Below, one piece after another: positions 17,433 through 27,632 of a stretch of 64,000 nucleotides of DNA; the first letter of the stretch is position 1; every line of letters begins with the position of its first letter. The notes beneath the pieces were generated by a model that was not told the origin of the DNA, ran no database searches, and saw only the letters and a program-made list of their open reading frames with translations. Made by a program: the position numbers and the translations under genes. Source of the DNA: Amantichitinum ursilacus (lineage in GTDB: Bacteria > Pseudomonadota > Gammaproteobacteria > Burkholderiales > Chitinibacteraceae); the NCBI RefSeq assembly GCF_001294205.1, contig NZ_LAQT01000038.1, positions 62,001 through 126,000 of the forward strand. The letters run 5' to 3'.

Positions 17433-17726
17433 CTATTTGCGCATCCACTGCCGCGCCAGCTTGGCGATACGCCATCCGGTCAGCGCCAGCGGCAACACCT
17501 TGGCAATCCAGGTAAACCGGCCACGCGCCAGCAGCACGGTGGCGACATCGACAAAACCGGCCGGGCCGGAAAATGCCTTCAGTATGCCGCGCGCCGCTTT
17601 GCCTTTCTGGAACGGCGCGCTCAGCGTGTTCCAGTCTTGCGCCAGTTGCAGTCGGTAAGCTTCGGATTGCAGCAACAACGTTTTTTTGCGCATTTCACGC
17701 AGTTCGCGCTGGGTAAGTTTGCTCAT
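17433..17726 (-). CDS. YqjK-like small protein
   Basis: A 97-residue basic protein. The N-terminal helix (SKLTQRELREMRKKTLLLQSE) and the AFSGPAGFVDVATVL / WIAKVLPLALTGWRIAKL hydrophobic stretches match the organisation of YqjK-like proteins. It overlaps the YqjE-like gene by four bases and completes a yqjD-yqjE-yqjK-type operon. Function in the family is unclear; a stress-linked membrane role is usually assumed from its partners. Confidence 0.7.
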   Translation of the reverse strand: MSKLTQRELREMRKKTLLLQSEAYRLQLAQDWNTLSAPFQKGKAARGILKAFSGPAGFVDVATVLLARGRFTWIAKVLPLALTGWRIAKLARQWMRK

Positions 17727-18106
17727 GGCAGAAATTGCTCCCTATCCTTGCGCAGTTCATCCAGCGTGTGCGCAAACGGGTGCGCGGCCTGCACCACTGT
17801 CTGCCAGGCGGTGTAAAGGCTGAACGCCCCACCCGCCAGGTAGACAATTGCGACGCCCAGCAACGCAGCCCAGCGCCATTCTTCGGCCACCCACCACACC
17901 AGCGCCACCGACAAAACGGCCAGCCCCAGCCACACGACAAACGCCCCGACCAGCACCAGGATCAGTACTTTAACAAGGCGTTCTTTTTCGTCCTGCAACT
18001 CCAGGCCAAACAAAGACAGGTGGTTATGCGCCAGGCCCGCCAGATTGGAGGCCAGGCGCTGCGCAATACCGCGGTGATGTTCGCGGGCGGATTGTTGGTC
18101 GCTCAT
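17723..18106 (-). CDS. YqjE-like phage-holin-family membrane protein
   Basis: A 127-residue inner-membrane protein. A soluble N-terminus (about 1-45, HNHLSLFGLELQDEKERLV) is followed by two strong membrane helices (VLILVLVGAFVVWLGLAVL and ALLGVAIVYLAGGAFSLY). A charged C-terminus ends TLDELRKDREQFLP. This is the YqjE/DUF1469 architecture, annotated as phage holin superfamily III, although here it is a chromosomal three-gene unit and not part of a lysis cassette. It lies 12 bases after the DUF883 gene. Confidence 0.82.
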   Translation of the reverse strand: MSDQQSAREHHRGIAQRLASNLAGLAHNHLSLFGLELQDEKERLVKVLILVLVGAFVVWLGLAVLSVALVWWVAEEWRWAALLGVAIVYLAGGAFSLYTAWQTVVQAAHPFAHTLDELRKDREQFLP

Positions 18107-18118
18107 GATCGCGCCGGA

Positions 18119-18421
18119 TTAACGACGCGAAACGAGCAGGCCCAACAGAAAGCCAACGGCCGCGCCCACGCCCACCGATTGCCACGGGTGGTCATGCACG
18201 TATTCGTCGGTCACTTTGGCGGCGTACTTGGTTTTTTCGGCCACCAGCTTTTCGGTTTCCAGCAGCTTGGCCTTGGCGGTTTGCAGATTGGCGATTACTT
18301 TCTCGCGCAGCACTTGCGCTTTTTCGCCGGTCTGGTCGGCCGCGTCTTTCAGGTAGCCCTCGGTTTCGGTGAGCACGCCTTGCAGATCATTGATCAGGGT
18401 TTCTTCGGTGTTATTTGCCAT
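18119..18421 (-). CDS. DUF883 / YqjD-ElaB-family membrane-anchored protein
   Basis: A 100-residue tail-anchored protein. Residues 1-75 form a long charged helix (LINDLQGVLTETEGYLKDA and TAKAKLLETEKLVAEK). HPWQSVGVGAAVGFLLGLLVSRR at the end is the diagnostic DUF883 glycine-rich membrane segment. In E. coli, YqjD and ElaB associate with ribosomes at the membrane in stationary phase, which is the likely role here. ATG 18421 has GGAG nine bases upstream; an earlier in-frame start lacks this. Confidence 0.88.
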   Translation of the reverse strand: MANNTEETLINDLQGVLTETEGYLKDAADQTGEKAQVLREKVIANLQTAKAKLLETEKLVAEKTKYAAKVTDEYVHDHPWQSVGVGAAVGFLLGLLVSRR

Positions 18422-18613
18422 TTTTTGATTCTCCGTGAGGGTGCTTGGGGACGCATCGTCGATGCGTTGCAACATGGAACCATTTTGGGCCATACAGCGG
18501 CACAGCCAAGTTAAGTATCACTGAACCGGTTGTAGTCCAGTTTACGACACGCTTGCAGATTGACAAGGCTCAGCGTTCAGCATCGATCCGCCCCGCAGCC
18601 TCTGCACTCCACG

Positions 18614-18619
18614 TATAAT
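18614..18619 (+). promoter_or_regulatory. Candidate -10 element for valS
   Basis: A perfect TATAAT lies 37 bases before the valS ATG. The matching -35 position (CCCCGC) is poor, while a perfect TTGACA at 18560-18565 is too far away to pair with it. The promoter may need an activator or use an extended -10. Confidence 0.35.
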
Positions 18620-18655
18620 TGCCCGTTTTGCATCGTTTTCCGGGCCTCTGCACAC

Positions 18656-21457
<2,802 letters not shown>

Positions 21458-21478
21458 GCGGGTTGCACGACGCCATGC

Positions 21479-21510
21479 AAAAAGCCACGCATCACTGCGT
21501 GGCTTTTTTT
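21479..21510. terminator. Bidirectional intrinsic terminator after valS
   Basis: AAAGCCACGC / GCGTGGCTTT hairpin with a six-base loop, preceded by A and followed by T7. It serves valS and the convergent His-rich gene. Confidence 0.88.
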
Positions 21511-21550
21511 CGTCCGTACGATCGGGCCCGACGCGAGCCTGACCCTGCAC

Positions 21551-21976
21551 TCAGTTGAGCGGAATGCGCGCCGAAATATCCAGCCATGCACCCGGTTGCG
21601 CCACCGGCACCACCTGGACGGCGGCGGCGACGGGCACGCGCGCTTCATAGGCGTGGCCCTGATACCAGACCCATTGGCCCGGCTGATAAACATAGCCCGG
21701 ACGCCAGTCAACAAAGCGGTGCGCGTGCGCTTCACGCCAGCCATCCCAACGGGCGCGCTCGTGCCAGCGCGGATCATCGCGATAATGCGGCGGCGGGGGC
21801 GGTGGGCCGCCGTGCCAGCCGTCGTGGCGACCGCGGTCGTCGTGATGATCATGATGACCGTGCCAGCCGCGATCCGGGCCGCGATCATCGTCGTGGTCAT
21901 GCGCCATGGCGCCGCTTGCCGCGCCGATCAGCGCCAGCGCCATCAGTGCCTGTAGAAGACGATGCTTTGTCGTCAT
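21551..21976 (-). CDS. Histidine-rich exported protein
   Basis: A 141-residue protein with a clear signal peptide (MTTKHRLLQALMALALIGAASGAMAH, cleavage after AMA). The mature N-terminus is dense in His, Asp, Gly and Arg (DHDDDRG, GHHDHHDDRGRHD), then a six-proline run. A Trp-rich part follows (VDWRPGYVYQPGQWVWYQGHAYEA), resembling WxxGxW-type periplasmic proteins. The His/Asp content suggests metal binding (Ni, Cu, Zn), but this is inference. It stands alone. Confidence 0.72.
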   Translation of the reverse strand: MTTKHRLLQALMALALIGAASGAMAHDHDDDRGPDRGWHGHHDHHDDRGRHDGWHGGPPPPPPHYRDDPRWHERARWDGWREAHAHRFVDWRPGYVYQPGQWVWYQGHAYEARVPVAAAVQVVPVAQPGAWLDISARIPLN

Positions 21977-22233
21977 GATGTTTCTCCTTGTGTGTTCTGC
22001 TTGCCGCTTATGAGGCGGGGGATGGCGCTGATACTGCCGGGGATGTGGCGGCCCGACTGTTAGCTTGTTAACAATTCGTACAGCTGGTTACGCGACAAGA
22101 CAGGACGGAAACACGCGCGGGCTGCGGCTTATGCGCATCAGCAAACCCTGCAAGCCCCATGTTGTTTGACGCTGAACCGCTTTGTGGTTAGTTTTGATAC
22201 GGCTTACATATGCGCCGTTGCACACCACTCCCC

Positions 22234-22698
22234 ATGTCACATCCGCTCCGTCTGGACTTTGCCCGCTTGCTGCTCAACAGCCACGCCTTGTTGTTGGGAG
22301 AGCCGTTGGCCGACGCGTCATTGTCACTGCCCGAAGCGACTCGCTGGCTGTATGAAGACGCGCCGTTCTGCCTGCTGGCGCACAGTGCCGAGCTGGACCC
22401 GCGCTTTATCTACGCCAACATGGCGGCACAACGGTGCTTTGCCTATGACTGGAATGCCTTCTTTGGCATGCCGTCGCGTCTATCAGCCCAAGCGCCGGAA
22501 CAAACCGAACGCCAGCAAATGCTCGACCAGGTGGCGCGCGACGGGTTTATCACCGGCTATCGCGGTCTACGTATCGACGGCAAGGGCCAGCGCTTCTGGA
22601 TTGAAGACGGCCGGTTATGGAATCTGCTGGACGATGCGGGTACGGTGGTTGGACAAGCCGTCGCCTTCAGTGACTGGCGCCCTGCCCCCACGGCCTGA
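22234..22698 (+). CDS. MEKHLA (PAS-like) domain protein
   Basis: A 154-residue soluble protein matching the MEKHLA domain, a PAS-related sensory fold. Features: LLLNSHALLLGEPL, then YEDAPFCLLAHSAELDPRFIYANMAAQRCFAYDWNAFFGMPSRLSA, then GFITGYRGLRIDGKGQRFWIEDGRLWNL. The domain covers nearly the whole protein with no output domain. Start is uncertain: ATG 22234 (MSHPLR) fits best, ATG 22210 is possible, and neither has a good ribosome-binding site. Confidence 0.82.
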   Translation: MSHPLRLDFARLLLNSHALLLGEPLADASLSLPEATRWLYEDAPFCLLAHSAELDPRFIYANMAAQRCFAYDWNAFFGMPSRLSAQAPEQTERQQMLDQVARDGFITGYRGLRIDGKGQRFWIEDGRLWNLLDDAGTVVGQAVAFSDWRPAPTA

Positions 22699-23008
22699 GC
22701 CGGGTCACCTCTCACACTCACAATGGCTCCGCTCATCGCCACTGGTGATATTCGTTACATGCCGACTGCGACTTTATACCGGGCTTATCGCTGTATTGGC
22801 GGATTACGCTGACACCGCTTTAAACCGAAGTGCCGATACTCAGGGCCCGACGGTTATGAGACGCTGTTCACGCTATGACTCATGCACGCGGCGTAACCCG
22901 CAAGCTAAGTGGATACGTTCACAGCATGGCCGGATTGCGCGGAGATAGAATTTTCTCCAGCAAAAAAGAACGAGACCAACCAGGTCCGAACGCTACAGGA
23001 GAAACACC
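22699..23008. other. 310 bp gap, nothing recognised
   Basis: Between the MEKHLA gene and the glycine-zipper gene. I see no convincing gene or terminator here. The final bases carry the ribosome-binding site (GGAG) for the next gene. Confidence 0.5.
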
Positions 23009-23692
23009 ATGTCAGATCAAAAGCTTCATCCCGTTATCTGGGTCACCGCAGGCGCCGTTATTCTGGCGTGCGCGGCGGCAGTCGCTCACTTTGCGGGCTG
23101 GATGGGCGGCCCCAAAGCAGAAGATACCAACGCAGCGCTGGTCGCCAGCCAACCCGCGGTGGCCGTCGCCACGCCGTTGCCGGAACTGGCGGTGGCTTCC
23201 GCGCCGGTAACGCCGACCGCACAACCGGTCGCAGCCGCCACGGCTGCCCCGGCCCCGGTTAAAACAGCCAGCACGAAGCATCACAGCCAACGCGCGACGG
23301 GCCGTAACGAAGGCACCGAATACGCCAATAACAACGCGCCGGCCCAAAACGCGCCGGTTTGCGCCAATTGCGGCCGTGTCACCAGCGTCGAAGCCATTCA
23401 GCATGAAGGCAGCGGCTCTGGCGTTGGTGCTGTCGGCGGCGGTGTGGTGGGTGGCCTGGTCGGCAACCAGATCGGTAACGGTCGTGGCCGTACCCTGGCG
23501 ACCGTAGCCGGCGCACTGGGTGGCGCGCTGGCGGGCAATACTGTCGAAAAACACGTGCGCACTTCCACCGAATACGTGGTGCACGTGGCGTTTGACGATG
23601 GCTCCAGCCGTAACTTTACCTACAAAGACAAGCCGGGCTTCTCGTCGGGCGAACGCGTCCGCGCTAATGGCGACACGCTGTCGGCCGACTAA
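23009..23692 (+). CDS. Glycine-zipper 2TM-domain envelope protein
   Basis: A 227-residue envelope protein. An N-terminal membrane segment (about 8-30, VIWVTAGAVILACAAAVA) is followed by an Ala/Pro/Val-rich linker (about 40-90). CANCGRVTSVEAI comes next, then the glycine-zipper pair (VGGGVVGGLVGNQIG and LATVAGALGGALAGN). A soluble C-terminus carries VHVAFDDGSSRNFTY. This is the SlyB/Rickettsia 17-kDa-type domain. The N-terminus lacks a lipobox at the usual place, so it is probably anchored rather than lipidated. A second member is at 55049-55552. Confidence 0.85.
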   Translation: MSDQKLHPVIWVTAGAVILACAAAVAHFAGWMGGPKAEDTNAALVASQPAVAVATPLPELAVASAPVTPTAQPVAAATAAPAPVKTASTKHHSQRATGRNEGTEYANNNAPAQNAPVCANCGRVTSVEAIQHEGSGSGVGAVGGGVVGGLVGNQIGNGRGRTLATVAGALGGALAGNTVEKHVRTSTEYVVHVAFDDGSSRNFTYKDKPGFSSGERVRANGDTLSAD

Positions 23693-23738
23693 ATCCAACT
23701 GGATAGAACCTGCCCCGCCACTTAGGGTCGGCTTCCAC

Positions 23739-23767
23739 AAAAAGGCGCACTACGGTGCGCCTTTTTT
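23739..23767. terminator. Intrinsic terminator
   Basis: AAAGGCGCAC / GTGCGCCTTT with a TACG tetraloop, followed by T6. It ends the glycine-zipper gene. Confidence 0.88.
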
Positions 23768-23906
23768 ATTGGGCCGCCGCGACCGTTCAAGCCCGCGCAA
23801 AGCTCCGCCCGACGGCACTTGCAGGCCAACGATCCCCACCCCGTTTGCGGCGCTGGCCGCATGTTGTAAGCTTGCGTCCTCATTCATTTTTGCGGAGCAA
23901 ACTGCC

Positions 23907-24758
23907 ATGCCTGTGCGCCTGAAAGCGGCCTTGATCCATCTGCTATCAAGCGTTTTGATCTTTGCAATCGTCATCGGCACCATGACCACGCTGTGGTATC
24001 CATGGCCGTATTACGAAATCAATGGTTTGTGGCAGGGTTTGCGCATTACCGCAGGCGTCGATGTGGTGATGGGCCCGGCGATGATGCTGTTGCTGTTCAA
24101 TCTGAAAAAGACCCGCCGTGCGCTCGCTGTTGATATGACGTTGATCGCCGTGCTGCAACTCAGCGCGCTGAGCTATGGCGTGTACACCATCTACCAACAA
24201 CGGCCCTATCTGGCGGTGGTGCTGGACGGGCGCATCAGTTCACTGCATGAAGAGGATCTGGCGCCGGGTGCGCCGCGCGCCAGGGTGGCGCAATTGATCA
24301 GCAAGTCGGAACTGCGTCCGCCGATGTTGGCCGTACGCCCACCGCAAGATGGCGGCGAATTTGCCGACATGCTGGTCACCGAACTGACGTCCACCGGCTT
24401 TCCACCGCAATTTACCCAGCGGCTGGAACCGGTGCAGGCCCACTGGTCGCAGGTGCGGGACAACGCCGTGTCTTTGCCGCTACACCTGGAAGAATCGGCC
24501 AAAGCCACGCTGGAGGCGTTCTACCGCAAGCACAACGTCAAAGCGGCAGACGTCACCTTGCTTGAAGTTTCCGGGCCGTTTGGTGGATGTACTGCGGGTT
24601 TCAACAGTGCGACGGGCCAGTTTATTGGCTACATCGACATTGATTCCAGCCGCTTTGGCCATGGCCGCAAGCCCGGCAAGAAAGCGGCATCGGCCGTAGC
24701 CGGCAAAGCCTCTGCGGCATCGGCCGTGGCGGCCAGTAGCGCAGCGATCAGCAAATAA
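23907..24758 (+). CDS. TfpX/TfpZ-type type IV pilin accessory protein
   Basis: A 283-residue inner-membrane protein. Four hydrophobic segments lie in the first 110 residues (HLLSSVLIFAIVIG, VDVVMGPAMMLLLFNL, MTLIAVLQLSALSYGVY). A soluble C-terminal domain follows, which fits TfpX/TfpZ proteins assisting type IV pilin assembly in Pseudomonas and relatives. YPWPYYEINGLWQGLRI is a conserved block. ATG 23907 has GCGGAG upstream. The last 25 residues are Ala/Lys/Ser-rich (KKAASAVAGKASAAS) and look like an appended tail. No pilin gene lies beside it, which is unusual for the family. Confidence 0.78.
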   Translation: MPVRLKAALIHLLSSVLIFAIVIGTMTTLWYPWPYYEINGLWQGLRITAGVDVVMGPAMMLLLFNLKKTRRALAVDMTLIAVLQLSALSYGVYTIYQQRPYLAVVLDGRISSLHEEDLAPGAPRARVAQLISKSELRPPMLAVRPPQDGGEFADMLVTELTSTGFPPQFTQRLEPVQAHWSQVRDNAVSLPLHLEESAKATLEAFYRKHNVKAADVTLLEVSGPFGGCTAGFNSATGQFIGYIDIDSSRFGHGRKPGKKAASAVAGKASAASAVAASSAAISK

Positions 24759-24844
24759 GCGGCTGGCGCGCCGGATTGGCACCCGGTGCGCGTTTGCCTC
24801 ACAAGCTGGAAAAACACAGAAGCGTATTGCGGACCCGCGTGAGC

Positions 24845-25147
24845 CTAGTGATGGTCCTGCCGCACCAGATCGCGCGCGCGGCGGATCAGCACATCCATCA
24901 GCAAGGTAATGCTTTGCCGGGTTTCTGGATCGTCGACCCGCGCATAGATGTCGCCCAGCGCCTCGTGCACTTCACAGGCCAGATGAAACAGCAGGACTTT
25001 CTCGCGCTCGTTGGCGCGCAGCAGATAACTGTTGATCTCGTCGACGACCTGATCGGCCAGCTCGCCGGGATAAAGCGCGGGCGAAGTAAGAATACGCTCG
25101 TAAATGCGCACCCCGACCACGCCCAGCGACAACAATTGGGTTGCCAT
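24845..25147 (-). CDS. Small hypothetical helical protein
   Basis: A 100-residue soluble protein, predicted mostly helical, that I do not recognise. It starts MATQLLSLGVVGVRIYERIL and contains ELADQVVDEINSYLLRANEREKVLLFHLACEVHEALGDIY. No signal peptide or clear motif. Acidic and basic residues are well mixed, consistent with a real folded protein. Confidence 0.6.
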   Translation of the reverse strand: MATQLLSLGVVGVRIYERILTSPALYPGELADQVVDEINSYLLRANEREKVLLFHLACEVHEALGDIYARVDDPETRQSITLLMDVLIRRARDLVRQDHH

Positions 25148-25324
25148 GCCCGGCTCCAGAATTTGGTGTTATCTCAATGTAGACTGTGACCTGCCAGCCG
25201 CTCGCGCCGCCTGTCTGATCAATCGCAAAACTGGCCCGTAACCCGCGCCCGTACAAGCTTTAAGCGAACACTGATTGATGCCGCCCAGCGGGAACGGCAA
25301 CGTTTCCCGGTATTTCCGGGCACG

Positions 25325-25352
25325 AAAAAAAACGCCCAGCGGGGCGTTTTTT
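25325..25352. terminator. Bidirectional intrinsic terminator
   Basis: AACGCCC / GGGCGTT hairpin with AGCG loop, A8 before and T6 after. It lies beyond the 3' end of the minus-strand PilZ-like gene. Confidence 0.85.
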
Positions 25353-25413
25353 GTTGCAGCGGACCAGGCCATGCTGCGCGATAACCGACGGCTGCAATAC
25401 GCCAGCCTTACGC

Positions 25414-27036
25414 TTAGCGTCCTTGTGCCGATACCGCGTATTGCACGCGTTCGAAGTCCACGCCGCGTTCGACCACGGATTCCAGGCGGATTTTGCGGGT
25501 GCCTTGGCCATCCCACCATTCCACAAGGCGGCCCGGGCGAAACCAACCCACCGGCAACAGCAAGCTCGGATTGGCCTTCAGACTGGGGGCTGCGGGCAAC
25601 CACAGGCATTCAGTCCAGCTACGACGGCCTGCATTCACCATATCCACCGGCCGCACCGTCGCGGCTTGGGGCGAACCGGGCAGCAATTTAACGCCGATCA
25701 CCACCTGGCTTTCTTCTTGCTGCAGCCAACGGATCACGCCCACGAAATAGCGGCCACCCAGATTGACAGCCAGCAACTGTTGCAGCGATATCCGCGCGCC
25801 CTCGGTCAGCACACGGCTTAACTGCATGCCGTTGGCGGATTCGTTACGCACCTGCCAGTTTTCGCCCAGCGCGGCTGGTGCTTCGGCGGTGGCTGTGGCG
25901 GAGGACGCGCTTTGGCCAAACAGATGCAAGCGCATTAAATCCTGCGAATCCAGTGAGCTTTGCTCTTCCGGCAATTCAAAGCCCACGGCGCTGCCGGTGG
26001 CCTGATGCTGGCGGCTGAGGCCAAACACCACCTCGATCTGACGCGAAGACACATGCCGCGGCAGCGAGCGATCGGTGGGCTGTTCGCACCAGGTGCGGTA
26101 CAAGTCCACCAGCAAGCCTTCTACCACCGTGCCGGCAAACTGCTCGCCCAGGCCCAGTTTGTCGGGGCTTTCGCCGTTACGCAGCAATTTGATGCGACGC
26201 GACAGCGCTTGCGCCAGCTGATAGGTATCGATTTCGTAAATGCTCTCGCCCACCATGCGTGGCTCGGTGCGACGCGGCGGAGCGGGATCGTTAAAGTCGA
26301 TCTGCAGCGCGCCACGGCCCGGCAACGAACGCGCCTCTTTTTCCAGCGGCGCACGCGGCGCCAATGCGGGCAGACGTTCGTCCAGCCACTGGATCTGGCG
26401 CGCAGTAAAGTGGTACGGGCTGGCGCCGGCCAGCAGCAAGGCATGGATAAACACGCCTTGCGGGGTAGCGACACCGGCCGCCTTCAGCAGGCTGTCTTTG
26501 GCGGGTTTCTCGGCCACGCCGCGCGACTCGGCAATCTGGTAATAGCTAAACAGCGTCTGCCACAGTTCGCGCGATACCGGTCGATACGCCAGCAGATGTT
26601 CGCGCACCAGCAGGCACTGATAGCGCATGCTGCGTTCGGTCAGCAGCACCAGGTGTTCTTCGACTTCGGCCACGCTCTCCAGCGCGGCGCGCCAGCAGCG
26701 GGCATAGCCTTCGGCCATCGTGCTCCACAAACCCAGCGCGGCAGTCCAGGCGGCCATCTCGTCTTTGCCAAACGGCAAGGCGCGCCCCAGATAGCGGTCG
26801 GCTAGCGTGTGGTGCACCAGATGCACGGCTTCGCGAAACAGCTCGAGGATCTTGAGGGATTCGTACGGGGCGATGGCGCTGCGGTTTAACTGGCCGATGG
26901 CTTCAACCAGTTCGGCTTGCGCTACCGGGGCATTGATCAGAGGCAGCAGCTGCAACCATGCCTTGGCCGACCGGGCATCGCTGAACGGCGGTTGTTCCGT
27001 GCCCTGAAAGGGAGGTAACTGGTCAGTCTGGATCAT
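25414..27036 (-). CDS. 540-residue protein with degenerate PilZ-like C-terminus
   Basis: A soluble protein of unassigned function. About 1-380 is helical, with no named domain. The C-terminal region (about 390-500) looks like a beta-barrel carrying the PilZ-type (D/N)xSxxG signature as NESANGM, then LGGRYFVGVIRWLQQEESQVVIGVKLLPG, a typical PilZ strand pattern. The upstream RxxxR element of PilZ is not evident, so c-di-GMP binding is uncertain. Its ATG overlaps the stop of the HIT-family gene upstream (ATGA), implying coupling. Two diguanylate cyclase genes lie within 20 kb, which makes a c-di-GMP link worth testing. Confidence 0.7.
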   Translation of the reverse strand: MIQTDQLPPFQGTEQPPFSDARSAKAWLQLLPLINAPVAQAELVEAIGQLNRSAIAPYESLKILELFREAVHLVHHTLADRYLGRALPFGKDEMAAWTAALGLWSTMAEGYARCWRAALESVAEVEEHLVLLTERSMRYQCLLVREHLLAYRPVSRELWQTLFSYYQIAESRGVAEKPAKDSLLKAAGVATPQGVFIHALLLAGASPYHFTARQIQWLDERLPALAPRAPLEKEARSLPGRGALQIDFNDPAPPRRTEPRMVGESIYEIDTYQLAQALSRRIKLLRNGESPDKLGLGEQFAGTVVEGLLVDLYRTWCEQPTDRSLPRHVSSRQIEVVFGLSRQHQATGSAVGFELPEEQSSLDSQDLMRLHLFGQSASSATATAEAPAALGENWQVRNESANGMQLSRVLTEGARISLQQLLAVNLGGRYFVGVIRWLQQEESQVVIGVKLLPGSPQAATVRPVDMVNAGRRSWTECLWLPAAPSLKANPSLLLPVGWFRPGRLVEWWDGQGTRKIRLESVVERGVDFERVQYAVSAQGR

Positions 27037-27449
27037 GGGGCAAGTTGGCTCAGGCGTTGTTTCAGGCTTTCCAGCATGTCCGGGCTAACCTTGACCATCG
27101 ATTCGGCATGGCGCGGCGCAGCCCAGATTGGATTTGGAAAATGTCTATCTGTCAGCCAGCGCGGAATCACGTGCCAATGTACGTGCGGCACCATATTGCC
27201 CAGGCTGGCCAGGTTTATTTTGTCGGGATTCAGGGTTTCCCGCAGGACACCCTCTACAGCAAACACCACGTGCATGATGCGGTCACGCTCGGCGACGGAC
27301 AGATCGGTCATTTCGGCTGCATGGCGGTTGAGGATAACCCGACAAAAGCCCGGATAGCCCGGTTCGTCCACCATGATTACGCGACAAAGATCTTCACGCC
27401 ATACAACCAGGTCGCCCTGATCATTGCACAAAGCACACCCTACATCCAT
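27033..27449 (-). CDS. HIT-family nucleotide hydrolase/transferase
   Basis: A 138-residue protein with the histidine-triad catalytic motif HVHWHVIPR (about 93-101). A CALC N-terminus (CxxC region) and RVILNRHAAEMTDLS fit the HIT fold. HIT proteins hydrolyse or transfer nucleoside monophosphates from P-alpha substrates such as adenosine phosphoramidates. ATG 27449 has AAGGGAA a few bases upstream. It overlaps the downstream 540-residue gene by four bases, so the two are probably one operon. Confidence 0.92.
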   Translation of the reverse strand: MDVGCALCNDQGDLVVWREDLCRVIMVDEPGYPGFCRVILNRHAAEMTDLSVAERDRIMHVVFAVEGVLRETLNPDKINLASLGNMVPHVHWHVIPRWLTDRHFPNPIWAAPRHAESMVKVSPDMLESLKQRLSQLAP

Positions 27450-27503
27450 CACGGTTCCCTTATGTTTGCGGCAGATTATAAACAAGCACGCGACATAAAC
27501 AAT

Positions 27504-27529
27504 CGGGGCATGATAACTGTCATGCCCCG
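27504..27529 (-). terminator. Hairpin after the DUF3683 dehydrogenase gene
   Basis: A ten-base perfect stem CGGGGCATGA / TCATGCCCCG with a six-base loop, followed on the minus strand by a weak T-containing tract (ATTGTTTAT). It lies about 100 bases past the dehydrogenase stop, so it is a likely but weak terminator. Confidence 0.5.
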
Positions 27530-27632
27530 AAAGGGATTGTAACTGACCGGAGGTCGAAAAGGTAGCAGGAACGGTAGCCAGAAAGGCTGTTCCGCCTAGC
27601 CTTTCACGGCGTCGGTGCGCGATGACGAATGC

